The position numbers and the translations under genes are program-made. A DNA stretch of 64,000 nucleotides from Anagrus nilaparvatae (taxonomy: Eukaryota; Arthropoda; Insecta; Hymenoptera; Mymaridae), in assembly GCA_022575985.1 (NCBI GenBank), contig JAKSXM010000007.1, positions 29,266,501 through 29,330,500 of the forward strand, read 5' to 3'. The notes under the pieces were generated by a model. It was not told where the DNA came from, ran no database searches, and worked only from the letters and a program-made list of their open reading frames with translations. Below, piece after piece: positions 12,448-22,004 of the stretch; within the stretch, counting starts at the first letter, position 1; every line of letters starts with the position of its first letter.

Positions 12448-13004
12448 TATTGATTTGGTAAACCACAAAAATAGTGTTTTTCGAAACAAGTGATATAAAG
12501 TTGTATTACACCGAATGCGAAGGTTCACAGGCCCGAGGTGCGTAGCACTGAGGGACTATAATCGTATTCGATGAAATATGCATTTATATAACGAATTTCG
12601 AAAATAGTTTTATTTAAAAAGTGCGGTAAAGTTTACCCATTTGTAACGAAAGTTCAACTTTACGCACGATGTTAAATAAGAGTATTTACTATGCGAAAAA
12701 TTTAAAATAAAATAATGGTCCACTAAGTAAAAAGAGTTGCTTTTTTTAAGAATCTGAAGTCAGATTTTATATTTAGTCTTTTGATAAGTTAATAATCCAA
12801 GTCAGATGGCCAGAATGATAAAAAAACGTTTTGTGAAATTTCTGAATTTTTATTATTGACCCTGTCGCTGCGCTGTAATGACTTCCTAAAAGGCTAAATA
12901 AAAAATCTGACTTTAGATTCTTATATGGCAATCAGGAGACTATTATTTTATTTTAAATTTCTCGCATATAAAATACTTTTTTGTTGCGGTTTACCAAATC
13001 AATA
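12448..13004. repeat. 557-bp inverted-repeat element
   Basis: The ends are TATTGATTTGGTAAACC (12448) and its complement GGTTTACCAAATCAATA (ending 13004). Inner segments also pair: 'gcgaaaaatttaaaataaaa' near 12690 with its complement near 12955, and 'aatctgaagtcagatttt' near 12751 with 'aaaatctgactttagatt' near 12903. Nothing coding is seen. It lies inside Helitron H1, shortly before that element's 3' hairpin. Confidence 0.75.
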
Positions 13005-13127
13005 AGGTCTTCTTACTTAGAGGGTTTTCATCTCTAATGAATGATACAATTCAATTCGAATTGTTATAGAAGAATTAATACATAATTTAAATAAGTCATT
13101 CTCTGCGCGAAGCGCAGTTGGGTCTAG

Positions 13128-13318
13128 TTTCTATAAAACAGGATTGTTTTAGAAAAAAAAATTAAAGTTAAGTATAGTTTCTGCTAAATTCAATACTATT
13201 ATTTTAATGAATAAAACCAATAACTCAATAAATCGGTCTCTAAGTCTTTTTTTTTGCTATTTCTTTTTAATGAATACATCTTTTTAATGAATACATTAAA
13301 TAAAAAACAAAAAAAAAG
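13128..13318. repeat. resumed 114-bp satellite
   Basis: Immediately after the Helitron, the sequence continues 'tttctataaaacaggattg ... agtatagtttctgctaaattcaatact', the same unit order as before 10281. It then degenerates into AT-rich sequence. Confidence 0.75.
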
Positions 13319-13570
13319 CGGCTTTAGAAATGCGTTTAATAAAAAAAAAGCATTTTGGTTTTTATATTTTAATACAAACCATTTTAAGATATGAAGTGAT
13401 GAAAATGACCAATTTTTGAGTTTTTAAATTTTGTACTTCTTAGTTTTAAACAGTTGTAACTCTGTGCCGTAAGCTAAAATTAAAAAAGATAGTTATACTA
13501 ATATCAGTGTGAAATTGGCAAAAATTCTTTTTTTTTAAGCAGGAATTACGCAAAAAACGTGCAAAACATT
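13317..13570. repeat. dispersed repeat with inverted partners at 4440 and 32690
   Basis: The part at 13317-13490 ('aatatgaagtgatgaaaatg', 'aaacagttgtaactctg') is the diverged reverse complement of 4440-4640. The part at 13487-13570 ('atcagtgtgaaattggcaaaaattctt ... ggaattacgcaaaaaacgtgcaa') is the diverged reverse complement of 32690-32770. I see no coding signal in it. Confidence 0.6.
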
Positions 13571-13679
13571 AAAAGATTAACTAATTAATTATTACTATAG
13601 AATAAATAAAAGTTAAAATCTGATTTCTTATTTAATAAACAAAGATTTTATTACTAAAAACACCTATTTAATAAAACCA

Positions 13680-13917
13680 GTAATTAAGCTAAAAAACTTA
13701 GGAACAAATTTAAGTAAAATTTTTCCAAAAGTAATCATAAAAAGTGGTACAAATTACTATGAATACCAAAAACTATGCATAAATAATATTATTTATGCTA
13801 CTCATTATTCTAAAAAGAAGTCTAAAAACTTCAAATCAGAGTCTGCTGTCATCAAATATTCCTACATTGGAGCCATAGAAATTGGTATTATTAAAAATAT
13901 TTTAAAAATTTGTAATT
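13680..13917 (+). pseudogene. short coding relic, possibly of a transposon protein
   Basis: An open stretch of about 78 codons without a start ends at the TAG at 13915-13917. The recognisable part reads GTNYYEYQKLCINNIIYATH, then YSKKKSKNFKSESAVIKYSY and an I/G-rich end. The pattern (Y...L..N..IY....Y.k..kr..S.v...y.g.I) resembles a short C-terminal domain I remember from multi-copy transposon-related proteins of insects and cnidarians. This is recollection of a pattern, not a search. The residue make-up is K/I/N-rich, as expected for AT-rich DNA, so chance cannot be excluded. It ends directly against the palindrome at 13919. Confidence 0.35.
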
Positions 13918-13918
13918 A

Positions 13919-14485
13919 GAAAACACTAAGTTTTTCAGTAGATAGAAGGCTAAAAATCTACCCTTCTCCATACCCGAAAAAATAGGCGTGAAAAGGGAGA
14001 AAACGAAAATTTTGAGAAAACGACGGATAAGAGCCTGTTAATCCATTAGCGCCGGCGCGACCACACCACTGACGCTCGGATTTTTGCTTATAAAATGGGT
14101 AAAAAATTTTTTTTAAAACTTAAAGTCTTCCTTTACTAAAAAGGACTTGCTTTAATGTTGGCATTGAGATGCAATCCCTTTGAATACTCAAAAAATAGGG
14201 GTGGAATAGGTAAAATGGACCGTAAAGTTTTAAAAATAGCTAAATGTTTAAATAAATTTTATATCTGAAATAAATATTTAATGATCTTATTATTTATATT
14301 TTTTAACATTAACAGACTCTTATCCGTCGTTTTCTCAAGATTCTCGTTTTACCTCTTTTAACCCCTATTTTTCGGGCATGTAGAAGGATGGTAGGTCAAA
14401 ACTAACGACGGATTTGGAAAAACATGATATTTTACCTATAGAGTACGATTTTTAGCCGTCTATCTAGGAAAATCTTAGTGTTTTC
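13919..14485. repeat. inverted-repeat element with 130-180 bp arms
   Basis: 'GAAAACACTAAG' at 13919 pairs with 'CTTAGTGTTTTC' at 14474-14485. Further in, 'gagaaaacgacggataagag' (about 14013) pairs with 'ctcttatccgtcgttttctc' (about 14318). The loop holds a GC-rich 'ttagcgccggcgcgacc' (about 14047), a motif shared with 3696-3722. No reading frame is seen. Confidence 0.75.
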
Positions 14486-14693
14486 ATTGAGTTTTCGTAA
14501 ACTAATGGGTTAAAAATGCCTTGTAATAATAAAGAAGAATGTAAGGTCCATTTTAGTTGTTTCTAAATTAGCATGTGACAATGCTATTCATAGCAGCTTT
14601 TTAAATTCATTTATTTGAAATTTCTTTTCATATACAGTATCAAAAAAGGAGTTATGTGCTGTTGAAATTATATATATTATTATATATAATATT

Positions 14694-15000
14694 ACATGGA
14701 ACATGTTCATTGGATGGGGTATTTGAAAAAGTTTGGCTCGGCAGGGGGGGTGGTGAAAAAGTGAAGTTTTTAGGGGGGGGTGAAAAATTGAATTTTTTAG
14801 GGGGGGGGGTGAAATGGACTTAGAATATTTTCGATTTAGGGACTTAGAATAATTTGAAGTGGGAGTCAGGACCTGATCAGGCCCTGATAACAACAAAAAC
14901 TTAGAATATAGTTTATGGACTTAGGATAGTGTATATTTCAGAATTTATTGTAATTTCGGTTTTTGGATTTATTACTGTTATGAGTGAACATGTTCCATGC
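14694..15000 (+). repeat. GAACATGTTC-bounded repeat, copy 1
   Basis: This is bounded by GAACATGTTC at 14699-14708 and again at 14986-14995. Next to the left end are G-runs separated by 'tgaaaaa.tgaa.tttttag', then 'ggacttagaataattt' phrases and 'gtcaggacctgatcaggccctga'. The reverse complement of the same order occurs at 18541-18864. An open frame across it (14588-14896, minus strand) is an artefact of the C-run repeats. Confidence 0.75.
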
Positions 15001-15115
15001 TTGTTGGTTGTGTAGTTACACAAACCGGTTATAATTTTTTTGTGTTTGATTTTACATACAGTAAAATAATATAATCTTTAAAATAGAGCAAACTAATTTT
15101 GAGGAAATAAAATAG

Positions 15116-15131
15116 TAATTTAAAAAACTAA
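15116..15131. repeat. 16-bp putative target-site duplication, left
   Basis: TAATTTAAAAAACTAA here is identical to 21989-22004. The two copies bracket the PLE with its inverted terminal copy. An AT-rich 16-mer could match by chance, but the position directly beside the element's end argues for a duplication. Confidence 0.5.
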
Positions 15132-15588
15132 AAAGATGTTGTTGCATCAATTGACCAGTACTGGTTTGAAATAAATTTATACCTATAATTGTATAATAAT
15201 AATAATTATTATTATTATTATTTCCTTTATTTTTATTGTACAAAACTAGTTACACTCTTACATAGTTATTGTTATTATAGCTCTAATTAACATATATTGT
15301 TTAATTTAAATAAATAATGTAAATATAAATGAAATTGAGGTAGAATTAGTTAATAAAAATATAAGTAATATGATATAATTTGATATTAATACTGTTTCAA
15401 AAACTAAATAAAATAAATAAGTTAACCATAGCAACAATCAGTCAATAGTCAATCAGTATGTATTAAAATTTGTCAATAGAATTTTATTAATTAGTCAACA
15501 AATAAATAAATAGGTTAAAATTTGTAAATAAATAATTAAATAACAAAATTAATTAATATTAATTTAGTCAAGCTGTTGTTAAACAGTG

Positions 15589-15783
15589 TTAGGCATCTAA
15601 TTTATAAAGATACTGCCTTATTGCTTTTTTAAATAAATTCAATGAATGTAGGTCACGAATGCAGGGAGGAATTTTGTTCCAAAAGTTTGAGTACTTAACC
15701 TTAAATGAATTTAGGCCCCAATCAGTTGTAACTGTGGTAGAATCTAAGTCTTTACGGGGACCACGAACTGGCCTATCAGGCTT
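15589..15783 (-). pseudogene. LINE-type RT C-terminal tail, left arm
   Basis: This is the minus-strand copy of the 64-codon tail described at 21291-21485, with the stop at 15589-15591. It reads KPDRPVRGPRKDLDS, then TDWGLNSFKVKYSNFWNKIP and PCIRDLHSLNLFKKAIRQYL, ending YKLDA. The pattern 'FWNkiP..IR...Sl..FKk.ir.yL' is the standard C-terminus of many non-LTR retrotransposon reverse transcriptases. Only this tail is present, directly 3' of the PLE 3' UTR. Confidence 0.65.
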
Positions 15784-15846
15784 ATAAAGCTTTATATTTA
15801 TTTAACTAATCTTTAAAAAAATTGTTGTTTTTTTATTATTTAGTTA

Positions 15847-15882
15847 TACGTTTCGCCTGTTTTAATTACAGGCCTTATAAAT
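15847..15882 (-). other. PLE 3' hairpin-GAAAC motif, left arm
   Basis: Minus-strand TTATAAG, a GCCTGT/ACAGGC hairpin, then GAAACGT. See the finding on hammerhead-like motifs. This copy has lost the G of the TTGATAAG seen in the right arm. Confidence 0.55.
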
Positions 15883-15948
15883 AACTGTAAAAAATATGTT
15901 TACATGTATAAAAAAGATTAAAAAATTTTTAATACAAAAAATATATAT

Positions 15949-16888
15949 GGGTGGTTTTCACTGTAACTATATATTTTTTTATTGTTTACGGCACAACACT
16001 AATTATATTTTTTTTTTTAAATTTTTTTTGTATTTTAAGTTTATCAATGTCCAAAAATCTAAAATTTTCAGTGGTACTGCTACAAATGTAAAAATAAATT
16101 CTACGTGTTATTCTTATGGGATTTTTTTATTTATGCAGACGGTGGCGTCATGGACGGTTGCGAGATTTTGAATGTATTATTGAAATAACTTTGTATTGAA
16201 GCCATCAAATTTTCTCAAACTCTGGGTATCTTATTTTTCCATCAAAACACATAACTGAACAAGATATATTAAGTAATATATGACATACACTTGGAGAAAA
16301 CGACATGGACGGTGGCGACGTTTTTTTTTTTTGTAAAAGCGTTTTAAAAATTTAATAGGTTTAATTTTCATAGTTAAAGCTTTCATATTTAAAATTTTAA
16401 GTTTTCCACGGTTCATATATGAGTAGTTAAGTAAGAAAAAAAATACAACAGTGCTTTCAAGTGCATAAATATAGAGTGCGCTCCCATAAAAGGTGGGAAG
16501 CTTAAAAATAGCTAAAATTGGGGGACAGACTTATATGTGACGATAAGCTAAGAGAATTGCATGAAAATTTATTTCGTTGAAAAAAATGAGTTTTTGGGAC
16601 CTAAATACGTCATATGCATCCTACAGAAAAATTTAAGTTCAAATTTTAAGCCGTTTGTTAATACTCAAAGTTTACGGTTAAGCAAAAGGACAGCAGACGG
16701 TGGCGACAATTTGAACACATATGCTCCAGAAAATTTTTTTATTAAGTTACCAATACATGCATAGTAGGTTGTGACTTTAAAAAAATATTATTTATGAACT
16801 TTTTAAAAGAAAAAAAATTGTGAAACGGCTTTAGTTTCGGATATAAATGGAGGGGACACTATGTATACCGTTCCTGCGAAAACCACCC
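15949..16888. mobile_element. 940-bp MITE inside the PLE, empty site in the other arm
   Basis: The ends are GGGTGGTTTTC (15949) and GAAAACCACCC (16888). The right arm of the PLE lacks this insert: there, 9 bases of TA repeat lie between two A/T runs, whereas the filled site has 7 plus 6, which gives a 4-bp (ATAT/TATA) duplication. The interior has three copies of 'gacggtggcg' or a close variant (about 16139, 16309 and 16693). Small open frames within it have no recognisable domain. Confidence 0.75.
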
Positions 16889-17174
16889 ATATATAAAAAA
16901 TTTACCTATAATATATAAAATATTTATCAGAAAAAATTGTACATTTTTTATTATTATTTAAAACTATTAGTTGTATTGGATTGCTATACATTATCACTTA
17001 GTTTTCATAACAAATAAGTCTGTGTGTAATGGTGTGGCCGTTTTTATTGTAAATCTGTGTGGTTATAAGAGTATAAAAAGTTGAATATCAATAACTGAAA
17101 ATGATGACTGTTTGAAAATTAATATGTATTAATTTATATGTGTAGGTTGATTTAAGTGTTTATTGTGTGTATGT

Positions 17175-17485
17175 AAGAGTCATTTAAATTATTGGTGTCT
17201 TCTTTTAAGTTGATGGTTGGATGATTTAGTTGAATTTGCATACTTTCGGATACCTTTCGTTTGCCCCAATTCGCTTCTTCATCTATGACTTCAGGTTTTT
17301 CAAAATTAAAAGTAAGAAGTATTCGCATGTGTCGTAATTACAGCAGTTTTTCCTTTATTGTGTTCATCAATGCGTATAAAGAGGGGTCTTTTGTCTCACC
17401 TATATACATATTGATGATCTTATATACTACTTCCGTTTTGTTGATGATGTTATCTAATTTTCCTTTTTTGATGATTTGTCTCATA
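17175..17485 (-). pseudogene. PLE C-terminal coding remnant with GIY-YIG-type region
   Basis: This reads MRQIIKKGKLDNIINKTEVV, then YKI..NMYIGETKDPSL, and after a frameshift FNFEKPEVIDEEANWGKRKV, SESMQIQLNHPTINLKED and NNLNDSY. The order 'vVYKI ... YIGET ... F.F...evid.E....KR..sE...I......iN...Dt..L...Y' is the C-terminal endonuclease region of Penelope-like elements. The cysteine pair usually found between VVYKI and YIGET is missing. The upstream half of the frame is at 20925-21058; the A|T break inside 'aagga|tatgag' is where Helitron H2 inserted. Confidence 0.72.
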
Positions 17486-18540
17486 CTAGAATCAAATGCG
17501 CTTCGCGCAGAGAATGCCTGCCTTTTATTCTTTATCAAGCCAATTATTTATTAAAAATATTTTAAATTATTATTTGAAAGCAGATAAAATATTGTAAATG
17601 ATAAATTCTAAATAAAGGACCCTAATTTTTTGCGGTGACATTTAATTATTATGTTCAATAATTTCATTTATTAAAAAGTATAAAATTTTACCCATGCAAT
17701 TTTTAAATAAAAGTCTATTTTTACCCTTTAAAGTTTGTTCATATGTGATATTTTTGTTATTTTAACCAATGAATTGGTTAATTTTCAACTTGAAAATTTA
17801 ATTTTAATCCATAGGATTTTTTACACCAAGTAATTATTTTCTTTCATGACTATTAAAAAGACCCCGCTCAAAAGGATAGGAAATGAAGTTTCAGTCAAAT
17901 TCTATGATTTTTGATATATTTTAGGTTTCGTCATTCTCTGCAAAAGGCTCCATGATCACAAAGCTCTAAAGTCTCAACTTTGGCTTCTAGCAACTTTCTT
18001 TGAAAGCTCCATTATAGTCTTAAATATCGTAAAAAACTTTAAAGTTTTACTGGGGTTAGCATTTCTGAGGTCGCTGATTTCGAATCTGCGGTTAGATTAA
18101 CGAAATTTTCATTTGATAACTGTCAATTTGCTGTCAAAACTTATGCTGTCGTTTAAAATTTTCAAGTTAGGCTGAAATTTACATTTTTTAGGTCATTGAT
18201 TTTGAAAGCTTAAAAATAATTTTCATTCTCTGTAATTAATTAATTTTTGTCCAAAAAATAAGTTATAATTCTTTAAAATTGGATATAATATTCTTTCAAA
18301 TGAACTTTTGCACAAAAAAATAAATTTAATCATTTAAACCATTTGAACTAAAAAATGGTATGGAGACTTATCATTAGTTGCACTTTTGGGAAAAAATAGT
18401 TTGGACCCATTTCTGAGACCTTTCATTTCAACTTGGGCCCAATTGGTGTGGAATCCCTCATATAGTTGTTATTAATTTATGTTTTTGTTATTTATATTTA
18501 AAAACTTACAACTGGTTTGTGTTTTAACACGAACAACAAT

Positions 18541-18864
18541 CATGGAACATGTTCACTTATAAAAGTTTTAACGTATACTCCCTAATTATTATAAGTCCTA
18601 AAACAAAAATTACAATAAATCCCAAAATATAAATTAACCTTAGTCCATAAACCTAAAGTATTTCTTGCTTTTATCAGAGCCTGATCAGGACCTGACTCCC
18701 ACTTCAAATTATTCTAAGTCCCTAAATCGAAAATATTTTAAGCCCGTTTCACCCCTCTCCCTAAAAACGTAACTTTTTCACCCCCTCCTAAAAACCTCAT
18801 TTTTTTGACCCCTCCTGCCGAGCCAAAAATTTTCAAATACCCCATCCAATGAACATGTTCAATG
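18541..18864 (-). repeat. GAACATGTTC-bounded repeat, copy 2
   Basis: This is the reverse complement of 14694-15000, with GAACATGTTC at 18545-18554 and 18851-18860 and the shared 'tgatcaggacctgactcccacttc' block near 18682. It lies inside Helitron H2. Confidence 0.75.
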
Positions 18865-20340
18865 TTAATAAATTAATGTGATGAAAGTATATAAGAGTAG
18901 TTAAACGAAATTATTATATTCAGAAAAAATAACTTTCTCCAGTAAATAAAATTTATTTGTTCAGTAAAAGAGCTATTTCACAGTGATCAGAGAAGTCTAT
19001 TAAAGATAATTAATTTTTATTCTAAAAATTTTAATATTATCACAAAAATAGTCATTTTTACTCTTTGGTACTGATTATTAATTTTAGCTAGTTATATCTT
19101 CAAAAAGCTACTTTTACTTGTTTTATCATTCATGAAACTGCCTTTCCGCAACTAATTTTTACTCTACAGGTTTTTTGGAACCACCAAATTTTAGTCTTAG
19201 TTCAAAAACCTATTTTTATTCATTTAGATTTCATAAATCACCTATTTTTATTCCATTGCCTAACCATTATTTTTGGCATAAAACACAGTGTTCAATTATT
19301 CGATGCTTGTTTCACACCGTCATGGAAAGTTAAATAGACCTATATTTTTTTACACTTTCAATAAATAGATATTTTTTGCTTTTTCAGAATTTCTCAATTC
19401 CAACAAAAATAATTTTCACCTATAAAAAATCTAATTTTACTACCGGAAATCCATTTAGGTTTTTTTTCTTTCCACAATTTATCTACATTTTTATAGATAT
19501 AATCTATCTTATCAAATTAGCGATTGACCCCGAAAATTTTTGAATAAAAATTACTCATACATGCTTAAGTAAAAAATATTCTAAACCGCGAAATAATATA
19601 CTGGTTCCTGGAAGGGGTAAAGAAATTTTTATTAATGATTTTTTTGTATGTAAGTGCGTTTTGAGACACTCATATGCTAAAAAAACGAAAAGTCCATATT
19701 GTGTGTTTTTGGGGATCTTTTTACAGATTAAAACAAAATCTTAGCCTTAAAAAAAACGGAAGCTACCCTTTTTTTAATCCTTTTAAAGTTTTAGATTCCA
19801 AAAATTTTGTTGTAACTCGGTTTTTCTTATCCGATACCTGAAATTTTGAAAATTTTAGTCTTATCATTTTTATAGTGAATAAATACAAAAATTATATCCC
19901 TTTCATTTTCTATGAGAGTTCTACTTTTAGGAAATTTGTTAAAACCATAGAAGTTAAGGTTAAAACAATACTTATTTTTCTTTTTGTTCGTGCAATACAT
20001 TTTAAACCATTTCAGCTATTGCTTTAATTAATTAATTAATTATTTATCTTTCGAGTTTCATAACCTATAGTACCAATAACTTGGTTTTAAAAACGGTTTT
20101 TTAAAGTGCCCTATAAATAAACATGGGTACCTAACTAATTAAATTTTTAAATTTTATAAACTCTATTTTATTTGGTACAATAAATTTAGAAGAATCTGAT
20201 TTTAATTAACCGCACATTTTTTGTACAAAAAAAAAGTTTTATTATTAAAAAATTCAAAAATTATTTTTCGCATTTATACTAAAACAAATATGACTAAAAA
20301 TTTTGAGGTTTTTTTTTTTTTAACTGACATATACCGACGT
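18865..20340. other. Helitron H2 interior, no gene recognised
   Basis: AT-rich sequence with loosely repeated 'atttttactc.' phrases at 18950-19450. No reading frame with a recognisable domain is seen. Confidence 0.5.
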
Positions 20341-20650
20341 AGGGTATCCCAAGAGGCTTCTAGGAGAAGCCTGTGCTGGGGCAGTTGCGGAGCAGCCGAC
20401 TTTTAAGATGTTAAACTGAACTTGTATTCACCCGAACACTGTCATCAAATAATTAATTATTCATTAATTACTCATTAGCAATATCCGTGACACAGGAAAA
20501 CTGCAGAAAACCTATGTCGAGAACAGCCGGATACATGTTTTCTACATAGTGTTCGATTTTTCTTTTAAACACTATGTCGAAAACACGATCCTGACCAGAC
20601 AGCGTTTAACGTCAGTACAAACTCTACATGAACGTCCGAGACGTTCACCC
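20341..20650. repeat. GC-richer island with strong hairpins in Helitron H2
   Basis: AGGCTTCT-AGG-AGAAGCCT (20354-20372) is an 8-bp perfect stem, followed by a GC-rich run to about 20400. Further on come imperfect copies of 'cactatgtcgaaaac' and the palindrome GAACGTCCGAGACGTTC (about 20629-20645). The composition is unlike its surroundings. It may be sequence captured by the Helitron; I do not recognise its source. Confidence 0.45.
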
Positions 20651-20924
20651 ATCCGGATACCAACCGCACTCAACTTTACTTAACTTTTATAAGCAAACAT
20701 ATAGAGTTTATACTACCGCGCTACATAGCTGGTTTTAAATTTAAAATTTTGTCTTTATCATAATATTCATGCTATAACCTAAATTCATAAAATTATAAAT
20801 AAATTTTCAAATTTAAAATAAAAACATTTGAGCAATGCATTTTGATTAACCAATCAGGAGAGGTTTTTAGCTATAACAATGTACGTAGTTAAGGTATCGA
20901 AGACATGTACTTTTTAGGATAGGA

Positions 20925-21058
20925 TCCTTATTTAGCAATGGAATTACATGATATTTGTCACTGTCCAAAATCTTTTTGATTCTTTGGTAGAAACCAAATT
21001 TGAATGGTATTCTGACAAATATTTTATTTCTATAGGCGTTGTTTTGTGGGTTTACTTA
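20925..21058 (-). pseudogene. PLE coding remnant, upstream half
   Basis: An open minus-strand stretch reads NAYRNKIFVRIPFKFGFYQR, then IKKILDSDKYHVIPLLNKD, and continues across the Helitron into MRQIIKKGK (17485 and below). The layout 'iPf......I..il.......P........ik.gK' before VVYKI is that of the PLE connector between RT and endonuclease. The copy is 5'-truncated at about 21058, where the inverted arm begins, so the RT core is missing. Confidence 0.68.
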
Positions 21059-21192
21059 AATAATAATAAAAAATGTACAACTTTTTTCTGATAAATATTT
21101 TATATATTATAGGTAAATTTTTTATATATATATTTTTTGTATTAATAATTTTTTAATCTTTTTTATACAAGTAAACATATTTTTTACAGTTA

Positions 21193-21225
21193 TTGATAAG
21201 GCCTGTAATTAAAACAGGCGAAACG
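21193..21225 (+). other. PLE 3' hairpin-GAAAC motif, right arm
   Basis: TTGATAAG, then a GCCTGT-aattaaa-ACAGGC hairpin, then GAAACGT. This best-preserved of the first pair is a candidate degenerate hammerhead core. Confidence 0.6.
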
Positions 21226-21290
21226 TATAACTAAATAATAAAAAAACAACAATTTTTTTAAAGATTAGTTAAATAAATATAAAGCTTTAT

Positions 21291-21485
21291 AAGCCTGATA
21301 GGCCAGTTCGTGGTCCCCGTAAAGACTTAGATTCTACCACAGTTACAACTGATTGGGGCCTAAATTCATTTAAGGTTAAGTACTCAAACTTTTGGAACAA
21401 AATTCCTCCCTGCATTCGTGACCTACATTCATTGAATTTATTTAAAAAAGCAATAAGGCAGTATCTTTATAAATTAGATGCCTAA
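21291..21485 (+). pseudogene. LINE-type RT C-terminal tail, right arm
   Basis: 64 codons are open to a TAA at 21483-21485: KPDRPVRGPRKDLDSTTVTT, then DWGLNSFKVKYSNFWNKIPP and CIRDLHSLNLFKKAIRQYLY, ending KLDA. It is intact in this arm. Having 'FWNKIP' followed about 20 residues later by 'FKKAIR.YL' is diagnostic of the end of non-LTR reverse transcriptases. Upstream sequence is PLE 3' UTR rather than RT, so this is a chimera. Confidence 0.65.
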
Positions 21486-21988
21486 CACTGTTTAACAACA
21501 GCTTGACTAAATTAATATTAATTAATTTTGTTATTTAATTATTTATTTACAAATTTTAACCTATTTATTTATTTGTTGACTAATTAATAAAATTCTATTG
21601 ACAAATTTTAATACATACTGATTGACTATTGACTGATTGTTGCTATGGTTAACTTATTTATTTTATTTAGTTTTTGAAACAGTATTAATATCAAATTATA
21701 TCATATTACTTATATTTTTATTAACTAATTCTACCTCAATTTTATTTATATTTACATTATTTATTTAAATTAAACAATATATGTTAATTAGAGCTATAAT
21801 AACAATAACTATGTAAGAGTGTAACTAGTTTTGTACAATACAAATAAAGGAAATAATAATAATAATTATTATTATTATTATTCAATTATAGGTATAAATT
21901 TATTTCAAACCAGTACTGGTCAATTGATGCAACAACATCTTTTTAATATTAAAATAAATATGGGTGATACATTGCATACTATTTATGA

Positions 21989-22004
21989 TAATTTAAAAAA
22001 CTAA
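21989..22004. repeat. 16-bp putative target-site duplication, right
   Basis: TAATTTAAAAAACTAA, identical to 15116-15131. Confidence 0.5.

Larger units (their letters stand above)
10282..13127 (+). mobile_element. non-autonomous Helitron H1 with exact ends
   Basis: A 2846-bp element with canonical Helitron ends. It starts TCCTATCCTAAAAA (10282), and near its 3' end it has a hairpin CTGCGC-GAA-GCGCAG (13102-13116), followed by TTGGGT and the terminal CTAG (13124-13127). It sits between A (10281) and T (13128). The flanks 'gaattacaaca' and 'tttctataaaacagg' join to give an ordinary satellite unit, as seen intact near 9955-9980. AT target, TC start, hairpin and CTRR end are the established Helitron signature. 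No Rep/helicase is encoded, so it depends on another element. It carries further inverted-repeat sequences (annotated separately). A second member is at 17486-20924. Confidence 0.88.
17486..20924 (-). mobile_element. non-autonomous Helitron H2, inserted in the PLE frame
   Basis: Read on the minus strand, it starts TCCTATCCTAAAAAGTACAT at 20924. It ends with the hairpin TGCGC-GAA-GCGCA (about 17497-17509), 'tttgatt' and CTAG (17489-17486). The host base before it is A (complement of 20925) and after it T (complement of 17485). Removing 3439 bp joins the PLE reading frame perfectly (...VIPLLNKD-MRQIIKKGK...). The ends match Helitron H1 (10282-13127): the same TCCTATCC start, 'tacattgttat.gctaaaa' and the 'cattctctgcgcgaagcgca' hairpin block. 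No Rep/helicase is seen inside. Confidence 0.88.
15132..21988 (-). mobile_element. Penelope-like element with inverted copy of its 3' end
   Basis: On the minus strand, a 5'-truncated PLE runs from about 21058 down to about 15132: C-terminal coding sequence, a 3' UTR with a 'GCCTGT...ACAGGCGAAACGT' motif, a LINE-like tail and a 3' end at 'caacaacatcttttt'. From about 21058 to 21945 the same 3' portion is repeated in the opposite orientation, so the two copies form arms of about 890 bp. A 43-bp extension and a 16-bp repeat follow. Penelope elements are known for terminal repeats in direct or inverted orientation and for short end extensions. The body was later split by a Helitron (17486-20924) and a MITE (15949-16888); without these the element is about 2.5 kb. 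The reverse-transcriptase domain is absent. Confidence 0.7.

Noticed and set aside
14588..14896. 102-codon proline-rich frame on the minus strand
   Set aside because: Produced by the G-run/C-run units of the GAACATGTTC-family repeat; no domain.
15052..15243. Short minus-strand frame at the left end of the PLE
   Set aside because: It is the AAT/ATT microsatellite and 3' UTR of the LINE-like tail, with no domain.
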